A stretch of DNA of 64,000 nt, from assembly GCA_910585785.1 (NCBI GenBank), contig CAJUEV010000007.1, forward strand, positions 10,430 to 74,429. Direction: 5' to 3'. Below the pieces are notes generated by a model that was not told where the DNA came from, ran no database searches, and saw only the letters and a program-made list of their open reading frames with translations. Each line of letters starts with the position of its first letter. Position 1 is the first letter of the stretch. Made by a program: the position numbers and the translations under genes. The DNA comes from an uncultured Christensenella sp. GTDB lineage: Bacteria; Bacillota; Clostridia; Christensenellales; Borkfalkiaceae. Below, one piece after another: positions 42,980 through 51,753 of this stretch.

Positions 42980-45142
42980 ATGGCGGACAATATTCGCGGC
43001 TTAACGGTTGAAATCGGCGCGGACGCGTCGTCGTTCAACAAAGAAATGTCGTCAATGCGGAAAGCGGCGCAAGCGTCGCAAACCGAATTAAACGCCTTGC
43101 AAAAAAGCCTCGAATTAAAATTTGACGCGGACAAATTCGCGCGGGCGCAAAAGGTCGCTCAACAGGCTATCGACCAAACGGCGGCAAATGCGGACACATT
43201 GCGCCGCCGTTTGGCGTACTTGGAAGAGTCGGGAAATATCGACACCGACGCATACCGAAAATTGCAAAGCGAACTTGCGAAAGCCGAATTGCAAGGGCAA
43301 CAATTACAACAGCAACTCGAAAAAATAAACGCAATCAAGTTTACGCAACTCGGTAATCAAGTGTCGAAAGTTGGCGGCGCAATATCAAGCGTCGGGCAAG
43401 CCTTGACTCCCCTCTCGACGCTTGCGGCGGGCGGCGTTGCCGCGCTCGGTGGGTTGAACGTCGCGGCGGCAAGCACGGGCGCAACGATTGACGACCTTGC
43501 GTTGCGGCTTGGTATATCCGCCGAAAAAATACAAGAATATCAATACATAACGGCGCAATGCGGGGTCGAATGGAGCGTCTTTGAAAAAGCAATGATAAAA
43601 GCCCGCGCCGCAATGCTTGACTTGTCGACGGGTACTATGAACACCGCGTCGCAAGCCTTGCAATCGCTCGGCTTGAATATTGCCGACTTTGAAAGCAAAG
43701 AAGCGATGTTCGACGGCATTATCGACGCTTTATCGAATATGCAAGACAAAACCTTGCAAGCGGCATACGCAAACGAGATTTTTGGCGACAAAGTCGCAAA
43801 TCAAATGTTGCCGTATCTTAACGCAGGGTCGGACGCAATCAATCAATTTAAGGGCGAGTTTGAACAAATCGGCTATTTATCAAACGAACAGGTCGCCGCG
43901 CTTGCAACGCTTGACGACACCTATTTTTTACTGAAGGAGTCGATTAAAAACGTCGGCTTGCAAATCGGCGCGTCGCTTGCGCCGATTATGCAACGGCTCG
44001 CCGAAAGCATACAAACAAACTTGATACCGAAATTACAAAGGCTTGCGGAGTGGTTTAACGGCTTATCGGACGCGCAACAATCTTTTGCGTTAAAGGCAAT
44101 GCTCGTTGTTGCCGCCCTTGCCCCTTTAACGCTTGGTATCGGCAAACTTGTTAGCACGGTCGGGAGCATAATCAAAGTATTACCGCAACTCGGCTCGGCG
44201 TTGTCAGCATTGGAAGCGCACCCCATTATTGCGATAATCGGCGTAATAGCAATTATTTTAATGTTGCTTTATACTCGTTGCGAAGCCTTCCGCGAAGCGA
44301 TAAACCACCTTGTCGACACGCTCGGTCAAGCGTTAAAACCCGTCCTTGACGCAATAATGCTTGTGCTTGACCTTGTAATGCAAATCATACAGCCGCTTAT
44401 AGACCTTATCGGCGGCATATTGGCGGTTGTAATAAATCTTGTGTCAGAAGCGTTGCAACCGTTCGTCGAAATCATACAAATGCTTTTTGACAATTTGTCG
44501 CCGCTTTTCGATATGCTCGGACTTGCGGTCGAAATGTTTTTAATGCCGATACAAATTGCGATACAAGCGTTATTTAGCATTTTGCAACCGCTTTTGAGCG
44601 TTGCGCTTATCCCGATTAAACTTTGCTTACAGGCGTTACAAGTGCCATTAAAGGTACTCGGCACGTTGCTCGGTTGGCTTACCCCGCTTTTTTCGCTTTT
44701 CGGTAAAGTCGTTACAACGATATTTAACGGCGTTGTAAAAGTAATCAATTTTGTTTTGGGCTTTATCGAGGACGCGATTAACTTTGTTATCGGCATTATA
44801 AACGGGCTTATCGACGGCGTAAACGGTGCGCTCGGTTGGCTTGGCGTTCATATCGACCGCATTGCCGAAGTTAAGTTGCGCATTGATACAAGCGACATCG
44901 AGGATATGGACGACGTAAACGCCATTATCGACAGCACCCCGCCCGACACATCGGGCGCAGGAAGCGGCGGCACGGTTTACGACGGCGGCACGGGCGGCAC
45001 ATACGGCGATACGTACAATTACGACAACAGCACAACGAACAAGACGCAAAATATAACGGTTACAATACAAAACTATGCGGCGGAAGTCGACACCGACGCG
45101 CTTGTGCGCGACATCAATATTAAACTTGCGGAGGTGATGTAA
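42980..45142 (+). CDS. Tail tape measure protein
   Basis: The 720-residue protein sets tail length and passes through the tube. It has an N-terminal coiled-coil (SSMRKAAQASQTELNALQ), a TMP-type region (FGDKVANQMLPYL), and a long row of hydrophobic helices in 390-620. The C-terminus is Gly- and Thr-rich. No peptidase or transglycosylase motif is visible. Confidence 0.9.
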   Translation: MADNIRGLTVEIGADASSFNKEMSSMRKAAQASQTELNALQKSLELKFDADKFARAQKVAQQAIDQTAANADTLRRRLAYLEESGNIDTDAYRKLQSELAKAELQGQQLQQQLEKINAIKFTQLGNQVSKVGGAISSVGQALTPLSTLAAGGVAALGGLNVAAASTGATIDDLALRLGISAEKIQEYQYITAQCGVEWSVFEKAMIKARAAMLDLSTGTMNTASQALQSLGLNIADFESKEAMFDGIIDALSNMQDKTLQAAYANEIFGDKVANQMLPYLNAGSDAINQFKGEFEQIGYLSNEQVAALATLDDTYFLLKESIKNVGLQIGASLAPIMQRLAESIQTNLIPKLQRLAEWFNGLSDAQQSFALKAMLVVAALAPLTLGIGKLVSTVGSIIKVLPQLGSALSALEAHPIIAIIGVIAIILMLLYTRCEAFREAINHLVDTLGQALKPVLDAIMLVLDLVMQIIQPLIDLIGGILAVVINLVSEALQPFVEIIQMLFDNLSPLFDMLGLAVEMFLMPIQIAIQALFSILQPLLSVALIPIKLCLQALQVPLKVLGTLLGWLTPLFSLFGKVVTTIFNGVVKVINFVLGFIEDAINFVIGIINGLIDGVNGALGWLGVHIDRIAEVKLRIDTSDIEDMDDVNAIIDSTPPDTSGAGSGGTVYDGGTGGTYGDTYNYDNSTTNKTQNITVTIQNYAAEVDTDALVRDINIKLAEVM

Positions 45143-45999
45143 TGCGACGTTTTATTTTGCACACTTACGACAAATCGAAATCATTTGACTTAAACAACGA
45201 TACCGCGCTTGCCGCCGAGCCGACGGGACTTGGTAATAAATTTTCGCTATCGTACAAAGAAAGCGAAAAAGGAAAACACTTGACGAACGTCAAGCCCGAC
45301 CCCGACCCGATAACGCTAAAAATTTATTTTAATGCAGACGGCTCGAACGGTTACGGCAATTATAAAAGTTTGTCGTTATTCCTTGCCGAGTGCGGCGCGT
45401 CGCCGTTTTTGTTTGAATACAACGACGGAATAACCGATAAATTTTGCGAAGTAGTATCAAACACAATGCCGAAGTCGGAAATCAACGCCGACGGCGAATT
45501 TGTCGAAACTTTTTCTTTTGATAAGCAAACATATTGGTACGAACGCGTCGAGGAGTCGTTCGCGTTAAAGAAAACGAACGCCGCCGACACCGCTTTTCCG
45601 TTGCACTTCCCCTTCGGGTTTGCGGGTATGGTGTTTAAGAACAAATACAAGGTGTCAAACCCGTTTTTTGTCGCCGCGCCTATCGTAATAAAAATTACGG
45701 GCGACATCGCCGAAAATATCCGTCTTTACTTGGCGGATATGCACGACAAAATCGTCGCGGAAATATCGCTCGCAACAAACAACGCGGACGGCACGGAAAT
45801 TTTGATTGACCCCACTACTAAAAAAATAACCGTTACCGACACCGAAACAGGCGAAGCCCGCAACGGGTACGGGCTTACCGATAAAACAAAGCAATCGTTT
45901 TTATACTTGCCGCAGGGCGAGTATTACATCGGCTCGAATATGACAGCAGACGACGACGGGTCAATCGAAATGTCGATAAAGCGGTTTTTATTCGATTAA
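45142..45999 (+). CDS. Distal tail (Dit-like) protein
   Basis: It begins at the stop of the tape-measure gene. The 285-residue product has a Dit-type beta start (RFILHTYDKSKSFDLNN, LGNKFSLSYKESEKG), typical for the hub that connects the tube to the adhesion device. Assigned from sequence style and gene order. Confidence 0.65.
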   Translation: MRRFILHTYDKSKSFDLNNDTALAAEPTGLGNKFSLSYKESEKGKHLTNVKPDPDPITLKIYFNADGSNGYGNYKSLSLFLAECGASPFLFEYNDGITDKFCEVVSNTMPKSEINADGEFVETFSFDKQTYWYERVEESFALKKTNAADTAFPLHFPFGFAGMVFKNKYKVSNPFFVAAPIVIKITGDIAENIRLYLADMHDKIVAEISLATNNADGTEILIDPTTKKITVTDTETGEARNGYGLTDKTKQSFLYLPQGEYYIGSNMTADDDGSIEMSIKRFLFD

Positions 46000-46011
46000 G
46001 GAGGCGGCGGC

Positions 46012-47190
46012 GTGTATATAGCGATTTACGACGAAAACAAAAACCATATAACGAACATCGACAACGTAACGCACGACTTGACGACGCGCGTCTACGACCC
46101 CGACAGTTTTACCGCCGAAGGAATATCCGACACGGATATAAACGACGCGAAAATCGCCGTTTTATGCGACGACGCGGGCAATTACGATTATGCGTGTTTT
46201 ACCGACGAAATCAAGCCCGATAACCGCAAACGGAAAATTAAAGGGCTTGACTTCAAAACGCTTTGGGACACCGAAGTTTTGCTTGATTTTACAGTCGACG
46301 GCAGTTTTGACGCGCGGCTCTCGAAAATCTTTGAAAAGGTAAAAGCGGCGGTATTCGACAGCGCGGACGCGGCAACGCGCTTGATACCCGTTGACGTAAT
46401 TATCCCGTCCGACACCACCGACACGACCGAAACATACGGCAGTTTGCAAGGGTCGTATCAATTCGTAAATGCTTATAAATTTTTGAAGTGCTACTTGAAA
46501 TATTATGAGTACAACATCGAAAGCAAATACGACGTTGCGGCGGGTAAAATCGTTTTTACGTTCGTTAAGTGCGACGACCGCGTAGAAATCAATTTAAGCG
46601 ACTTTATTCACGAGTTGACTACAACATCGGCAACGACAAACAAAGCGGTTGCAACTATCAAATACAACGTGGAAACGCCCGAAACGGACGCGGACGGCAA
46701 CATCGTTTACACCGATACGCAAAAGACCGACGAAAACGGCAACCCCGTATTTAACGACGACGGCTCGCCCGTTTATATTCCAAAGTACAAGCCCCGCCCT
46801 TCCACCCTTGCGACGGTTTACTATTACCGAACGAAAAACAACGATATTGTACAGGCGGACGCAAGCGGCAACGTCGCGGGCAGATTGTACCCCGTAAAGG
46901 CGAAATATTACGAGTCCGAATATTTAGCCGACGCACAGTTTAACGCCGTCAATGAACTTGCAAACGCCAGATACGTCGATAATATCATAATCGACAATAA
47001 CGTCGTAATCGACCCGCTCGATTTTTCGGGTTATCGGCTATATACAAAAGTCGACTTGTACTACGACGGCAAACTTTACAAGACGCTCCCCATAAGTGAA
47101 AAAATAACAACGCTTAACGGAAGCGGCAAAAGCACCAAAATAAAACTCGGCTTTAAGAAAATACTTTTGACCGAAATAATCAAATCATAG
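46012..47190 (+). CDS. Tail-associated (Tal-like / baseplate hub) protein
   Basis: The GTG at 46012 follows AAGGAGG. The 392-residue product resembles N-terminal parts of prophage tail hub proteins (YIAIYDENKNHITNIDNVTHDL, IKGLDFKTLWDTEVLLDF in blocks). No lytic domain is seen. It should form the tail tip, below which the fibre and the DGR target attach. Confidence 0.65.
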   Translation: MYIAIYDENKNHITNIDNVTHDLTTRVYDPDSFTAEGISDTDINDAKIAVLCDDAGNYDYACFTDEIKPDNRKRKIKGLDFKTLWDTEVLLDFTVDGSFDARLSKIFEKVKAAVFDSADAATRLIPVDVIIPSDTTDTTETYGSLQGSYQFVNAYKFLKCYLKYYEYNIESKYDVAAGKIVFTFVKCDDRVEINLSDFIHELTTTSATTNKAVATIKYNVETPETDADGNIVYTDTQKTDENGNPVFNDDGSPVYIPKYKPRPSTLATVYYYRTKNNDIVQADASGNVAGRLYPVKAKYYESEYLADAQFNAVNELANARYVDNIIIDNNVVIDPLDFSGYRLYTKVDLYYDGKLYKTLPISEKITTLNGSGKSTKIKLGFKKILLTEIIKS

Positions 47191-47201
47191 GAGGCAAATC
47201 A

Positions 47202-48308
47202 ATGATAAGACCCGTTACTTTTCAAGGGCAAAGCAACTTTAACGCAAACTTGTACGCGCTTGAAGTAAAATCGCGCTTTATCGACCAAAACAACGCGCAC
47301 GGCTATTATTTGAATTACGGCGACGAACTTGCCGCAAACGTCGTCGGCGGCAATCAAATACAAGTCGGGACGGGCGCGTTTGTGGTTTGTGCGCGTATGG
47401 CGGAAATAACCGCCCCCGAAATATTGCGCCCGCAGATTTTCGACGCGTTCAAGGGTTACGTCGTCGCCCGTATCGAAACATACCACCCCGCCGACGAATT
47501 GAACGTAACACTCATTGCGAAAGTGCAAACGTCTTGGGAAGCGTTAAAACGCGAACTTGAACAAAACGACGTTTACGCGGCGGAAGCGGACAACGTAAAT
47601 ACGGCTTACGAATTGCCGATATATTCCTTTGAAATATCGGGGACGCAAATCGTCAATTTAACGCGCTTGATAAAGCCCGTTTGCGATTATGCCACAATGA
47701 AGGCAATCGTCGACAACGCGCTTGATACGGCGCAAAATGCGGTGTCGGCGGCAAATGCGGCGGTCGATACATCGAACGACGCACGCACCAAAGCGGCGGC
47801 GGCAGTTACCACAGCAAACGGCGCAAACACAAAGTCCGATAACGCCGTATCGACGGCAAATGCGGCAAAGGCAAACGCCGACAATGCGCTTGCAACCGCA
47901 AACGGACTTGACGCGCAAATCAAATCGGCAAACGATACGGCGGCGGAAGCGGTCGAAACCGCAGGCGCGGCAAATGAAACAGCGACAGCCGCAAGCGACA
48001 AGGTCGACGCGCTTGAAACGCAGATTGCGGAAAAGCAAGGCACGAAGGTTACACTTAATGGCGAGCCGCAAGCAACGTACCCCGCCGACGACCTTGTACA
48101 TAGCGGCGATAAAATCGCAAAAGCCGCGCACGCGGACACAGCCGCAAAAGCCGATACCGCAACCGACGCGGAAGCGGCAAAAACTGTTATTTACGCGGCG
48201 CAGGCAGCGGAAGCGGAAAAAGCCGTCGGCTACACGCGCGGCGGCGAAATTGACAAGGTATTCAAAAAAATATTTGCGGAAATATCCGCCCTTAAAGGAG
48301 GCAATTAA
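47202..48308 (+). CDS. Tail fibre/tip protein with alanine-rich coiled-coil
   Basis: Residues 1-160 are beta-rich and begin MIRPVTFQGQSNFNANLYAL. From about 170 to 290 there is a low-complexity trimeric coil with repeated A-x-x-A-x-x-A (TAQNAVSAANAAVDTSNDA), and a short C-terminal tail. It lies just before the variable adhesin and may carry it on the tail tip. Confidence 0.7.
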   Translation: MIRPVTFQGQSNFNANLYALEVKSRFIDQNNAHGYYLNYGDELAANVVGGNQIQVGTGAFVVCARMAEITAPEILRPQIFDAFKGYVVARIETYHPADELNVTLIAKVQTSWEALKRELEQNDVYAAEADNVNTAYELPIYSFEISGTQIVNLTRLIKPVCDYATMKAIVDNALDTAQNAVSAANAAVDTSNDARTKAAAAVTTANGANTKSDNAVSTANAAKANADNALATANGLDAQIKSANDTAAEAVETAGAANETATAASDKVDALETQIAEKQGTKVTLNGEPQATYPADDLVHSGDKIAKAAHADTAAKADTATDAEAAKTVIYAAQAAEAEKAVGYTRGGEIDKVFKKIFAEISALKGGN

Positions 48309-48311
48309 ACA

Positions 48312-49364
48312 ATGTTAAACTTTGAAAAGGCAAAAATTTACGGCGTGGATAAAGTCGGCTCGTCTAACCCCGACGCGCTTATTCGCACCGACGACGCGGT
48401 CGGCTTAAACGTAACGGTCGGCACAACCGATATTACGAGCGACTTTGACCGTTGCTATCCGTATTGCGATATGCAGGAAGTAACGGACGCGGCGGGTAAT
48501 GTATTTATCAAGATACCGAAATTTTACGCGAAAATCACACCGAACGCCGACGGCACGTTCAAACATCAAATATCGGGCGTGCGTTACGAAGGGTTTACTA
48601 CCCTTTTCGTCGACGGCGAAGGCAACGAATTAGATTATATCCTTGTCGGCAAGTACGAAGGAAGCGGAAGCGCGTCAAAAGTATTTAGCAAATCGGGCGC
48701 GACCGTGCTTGTAAACATCACTTGCGACTCCTTCCGCAACGGGTGCAAAGCGAACGGCGACGGCTATCAACAATATGACTTTTTAATCGACTTGATAATT
48801 AAAGAATTATGGCTCGTTGAAATGAAAACGACGAACTCGCAAGCGATTATGTACGGATATGCAAACGGCAATTCGGCGGCAGTTGCAACGGGCAGGACGG
48901 ACGCGGTCAAAACCCCGTCGGGGTCGGAAGAAAGCAACGCCGACGGCAAGCACGCTTGCAAATATCGCGGTATCGAGAATTTGTGGGGCAATACTTACAC
49001 TTGGTGCGACGGTATATCGTTTTTGTCCGAGAAGGTTTACGTTTGCACCGACCCGAAATCTTACGCGGCGGGCAAAACCGCGTCGCCGTATGTATATAAC
49101 GGAAACCGCCCCACGTCAAGCGGTTGGATAAAAAAGGTTGCGCCACTTAACCGAAACCCCCTTATACAGTACGCAACCGAAGCAAGCGGCGGAAGCGCGA
49201 CAACGTACTTTTGCGACTACGCGGATTCGGGCGGCTCGGTGCTTGCCGTTGGTGGGTTTTGGCTCTACGCGGCGGACGCGGGTTTGTGGTCTTGGGGCGG
49301 TTTTTGCACCCCGTCGAGCGCGGACGCGTTCATCGGCGGTCGCCTTTGCAAAAAGCCTCTTTAA
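48312..49364 (+). CDS. DGR target: C-type-lectin-like variable tail adhesin
   Basis: A 350-residue protein whose C-terminal part has the C-type-lectin/FGE-like motif of DGR targets (YRGIENLWGNTYTWCDGI, residues 218-235). The last 40 residues are encoded by the variable repeat 49225-49349, a near copy of the template at 49440-49564. Compared with the template, residues 319, 329, 331, 336, 340, 345 and 346 differ through changes at template adenines. The protein probably binds host receptors, and the variation would shift tropism. Confidence 0.88.
   Translation: MLNFEKAKIYGVDKVGSSNPDALIRTDDAVGLNVTVGTTDITSDFDRCYPYCDMQEVTDAAGNVFIKIPKFYAKITPNADGTFKHQISGVRYEGFTTLFVDGEGNELDYILVGKYEGSGSASKVFSKSGATVLVNITCDSFRNGCKANGDGYQQYDFLIDLIIKELWLVEMKTTNSQAIMYGYANGNSAAVATGRTDAVKTPSGSEESNADGKHACKYRGIENLWGNTYTWCDGISFLSEKVYVCTDPKSYAAGKTASPYVYNGNRPTSSGWIKKVAPLNRNPLIQYATEASGGSATTYFCDYADSGGSVLAVGGFWLYAADAGLWSWGGFCTPSSADAFIGGRLCKKPL
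49225..49349 (+). repeat. DGR variable repeat (VR)
   Basis: It aligns without gaps to 49440-49564. There are ten differences in 125 positions, nine of them at adenines of the template (A to T four, A to G three, A to C two); the exception is a T to G. This bias is the mark of adenine-directed mutagenic retrohoming. Confidence 0.93.
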
Positions 49365-49371
49365 GGGGGTT

Positions 49372-49393
49372 GCAAGGGGGACTCCCCCCTTGC
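49372..49393. promoter_or_regulatory. DGR cruciform/hairpin downstream of VR
   Basis: GCAAGGGGG and CCCCCTTGC make a 9-bp stem with a four-base loop (ACTC), 22 bases past VR and 7 past the target stop codon. Hairpins of this size and loop length at this place are needed for target recognition in studied DGRs. No T-run follows, which argues against a terminator. Confidence 0.75.
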
Positions 49394-49439
49394 GAATAAA
49401 ACAACAAATAAAGGGCAGTCGGCGCACTCTCCGCCGCGT

Positions 49440-49564
49440 ATTCGGGCGGCTCGGTGCTTGCCGTTGGTGGGTTTTGGCTCAACGCGGCGGACGCGGGTTT
49501 GTGGTCTTGGAGCGGTTATTGCACCCCGTCGAACGCGTACGCGAACATCGGCGGTCGCATTTAA
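49440..49564 (+). repeat. DGR template repeat (TR)
   Basis: The invariant donor copy. It contains 16 adenines, many in AAC codons when read in the frame of VR, and it reaches TAA where VR has TGC. It lies between the target and the reverse transcriptase and should be transcribed with the spacer 49565-49674 as the RNA that primes cDNA synthesis. Confidence 0.92.
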
Positions 49565-49674
49565 TCTTGATATATTCGCTTAAAGCGCGGACAGTCCTTG
49601 CCACTTGGCAAAAAACACTCCACAAAGAGGGCGGTTTAGTAAAGCATTGAAAGACCGCAAGGAGATTAAAGGAA

Positions 49675-50727
49675 ATGAAGCGGGTCGGTCATTTATATGA
49701 AACTATGTGCGACATCGACTTTATTAAAAAGGCGATACGCAACGCGGCAAAAGGTAAAACCGACCGCGCATATACGCGTCGGATAATCGACGATATTGAT
49801 TATTACGCGCAAGAATTAAAGCAAATGCTCGAAGCGGGCGACGTGCAATTATCGCCGTCGCAAACTTGCGTAATTTTCGATAATTCTTGCCGTAAGCAAC
49901 GCACAATCACAATACCGCGATTTTATCCCGACCAAATAATACATTGGCTCGTTATTACGGCGTTACAACCCGTTATAATGCGCGGTATGTATCGGTATTG
50001 TTGCGGAAGCATACCAAATCGCGGCGGCATTGACGCGAAGGCATACGTCGAAACGGCAATACACGACGGCAAAATGCGGTACTGTGCAAAACTTGATATA
50101 TCAAAGTTTTTCGACAGCGTGCGCCCGTCCGTTTTGCTTGATATGTGGAGGCGCAAAATCAAAGACGGGCGAATGTTGGAACTTATCGGCAAAATACTCG
50201 AAAACGGCGGCGACCACTTGCCTATTGGTTACTATACGTCGCAATGGTTTTCAAATTTTTACTTGGAGGGACTCGACCACTATGTAAAAGAACAATTACA
50301 CATCAAATATTATGTGCGGTATGTCGACGATATGGTTTTAATCGACAGCAACAAAAGAAAGTTGCGCCGCGCGGTCGCGGCTATCAACGAATATTTGCAC
50401 GGTATCGGCTTAAAGTTAAAAGATAATTGGCAAGTATGGCGGTTGAACTCCCGACCGATTGATTTTGTCGGGTATCGCTTTTATAAGCATAAGACCATTT
50501 TACGCAAGCGCATATTTTTTCGATTATGCCGCAGGGTACGCAAAGTCAAAAAGACGGGTTACATCACACCGCGACAAGCAATGAGCCTCTTATCCCTTAT
50601 CGGTTGGTTATCGCACATAAACGCTTGCGGGTTTTACAAAAAGCATATTTACCCGTATGCGCCGAAAAACAAACTCAAACACATTGTAAGTAATTACACA
50701 AAACAACAAAATAAAAAACGGAGGTAA
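49675..50727 (+). CDS. DGR reverse transcriptase
   Basis: A 350-residue RT with the DGR hallmark in motif 4, LPIGYYTSQWFSN (I-G-x3-S-Q in place of Q-G-x3-S-P; 182-194), catalytic YVDD at 216-219 and Asp141 in AKLDISKFFDSV. It is expected to copy TR RNA with errors at adenines. The ATG is behind AAGGAGATTAAAGGAA. No Avd-like accessory gene is visible next to it. Confidence 0.95.
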   Translation: MKRVGHLYETMCDIDFIKKAIRNAAKGKTDRAYTRRIIDDIDYYAQELKQMLEAGDVQLSPSQTCVIFDNSCRKQRTITIPRFYPDQIIHWLVITALQPVIMRGMYRYCCGSIPNRGGIDAKAYVETAIHDGKMRYCAKLDISKFFDSVRPSVLLDMWRRKIKDGRMLELIGKILENGGDHLPIGYYTSQWFSNFYLEGLDHYVKEQLHIKYYVRYVDDMVLIDSNKRKLRRAVAAINEYLHGIGLKLKDNWQVWRLNSRPIDFVGYRFYKHKTILRKRIFFRLCRRVRKVKKTGYITPRQAMSLLSLIGWLSHINACGFYKKHIYPYAPKNKLKHIVSNYTKQQNKKRR

Positions 50728-50735
50728 TATTCATT

Positions 50736-50954
50736 ATGGCAAACAAACAGCAAGCAAAAAGCGGCTCGGCGGTTTTTAGTGTTGAAAAATGGCTCGAAAC
50801 CGCAAACGCAGACAAGGCGGCGGGCATACTCACGCAACGCGAAATCGACGACGCGCGGAAAATATGGGTAAACGCCCTTGACGGCAAAACAAAGGACGAA
50901 ATCGCGGCAAACGGGCAAACGTCGCTCCGCGACGATTGGTTTATCGAGGTGTAA
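50736..50954 (+). CDS. Small hypothetical protein after the RT gene (72 aa)
   Basis: The ATG at 50736 follows CGGAGG. The helical product (VEKWLETANADKAAGILTQREIDDARKIW in blocks) has no membrane helix and no family that I recognise. It is too short and not basic enough for a standard Avd accessory protein, though its place beside the RT leaves such a role open. Confidence 0.55.
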   Translation: MANKQQAKSGSAVFSVEKWLETANADKAAGILTQREIDDARKIWVNALDGKTKDEIAANGQTSLRDDWFIEV

Positions 50955-50955
50955 C

Positions 50956-51297
50956 GTGAACATCGCGGCAACCATTTTAACGGCGTTTATAAGTACCACC
51001 GTCGGGGTCGTCGTAACGGCGGTTATTGCGCATTTTAAGTCGGGCAAACAGCGACACAAGGCACTTAATAACGGCGTGCAAAGCCTTTTACGCGCGGAAA
51101 TCATACGGCAACACGAAAAATGGACGGAGCGCGGATATTGCCCCGTATATGCGAAGGACGCGGTACGGCGCGAATATGAAGCATATCACGCGCTCGGCGG
51201 TAACGGCGTAATAACGGAACTTTACAACGACATTATGGAGTTGCCCGAAACACCACCGAAGCACACAAAACAAAATAAATTATCGGAGGACGATTAA
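50956..51297 (+). CDS. Single-span membrane protein of the lysis region (113 aa)
   Basis: A GTG one base after the previous stop starts a product with one N-terminal membrane helix (ILTAFISTTVGVVVTAVIAHF) and a charged cytoplasmic part (RAEIIRQHEKWTERGYCP). Placed just before the holin, it may be a second holin or a spanin-like helper; this is inference from position. Confidence 0.6.
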   Translation: MNIAATILTAFISTTVGVVVTAVIAHFKSGKQRHKALNNGVQSLLRAEIIRQHEKWTERGYCPVYAKDAVRREYEAYHALGGNGVITELYNDIMELPETPPKHTKQNKLSEDD

Positions 51298-51299
51298 CT

Positions 51300-51689
51300 A
51301 TGAGTTGGCAACAAATTTTAATTAACATCGCAATTACACTCGCCGCCGCGTTGCTTACCGCGCTCGGCTCTTGGGTTTTGGTTAAGGTCAAAAACCTTGT
51401 TGCGACCAAAATCAAAAACACAAAGACGCAAGCCCTTTTGTTGGGCGCGGTCGACGTTGTTGCGTCGGTTGTAAAGGCAACATATCAAACGTATGTGCAA
51501 GCAATAAAAGGGACGGAAGCGTGGACGCAGGAAGCGCAAAAAAACGCCTTGCAACAAGCATTACATAATGCGCAAGTGCAATTATCAACCGAAGCAAAAG
51601 ACTACATACAAGCAAACTTCGGCGATGTGGGCGCGTGGGTGCAAAATCAAATCGAAGCGACGCTCTACGACTTGAAAAACAAGCAATAA
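51300..51689 (+). CDS. Phage holin (LLH family)
   Basis: A 129-residue protein with one N-terminal membrane helix (ILINIAITLAAALLTALGSWVLV), a basic linker and an amphipathic helical tail rich in Gln and Ala, as in LL-H-type holins. It should permeabilise the membrane at the end of the lytic cycle. A bidirectional terminator follows. No endolysin gene is next to it. Confidence 0.8.
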   Translation: MSWQQILINIAITLAAALLTALGSWVLVKVKNLVATKIKNTKTQALLLGAVDVVASVVKATYQTYVQAIKGTEAWTQEAQKNALQQALHNAQVQLSTEAKDYIQANFGDVGAWVQNQIEATLYDLKNKQ

Positions 51690-51703
51690 TTTAACTACAT
51701 AGC

Positions 51704-51735
51704 AAAACGCCTCCCCCGTTCGGGAAGGCGTTTTT
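51704..51735. terminator. Bidirectional terminator after holin
   Basis: AAAACGCCT..CCC pairs with GGGA..AGGCGTTTT, flanked by A-run and T-run, between the convergent holin and membrane-HIRAN genes. Confidence 0.85.
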
Positions 51736-51753
51736 TATGCCGCGCGTCGGCGA

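Noticed and set aside
49138..49650. Open frame crossing VR and TR in another register
   Set aside because: It runs through the end of the target gene and the DGR noncoding region without a ribosome site; the direct repeat makes it look protein-like.
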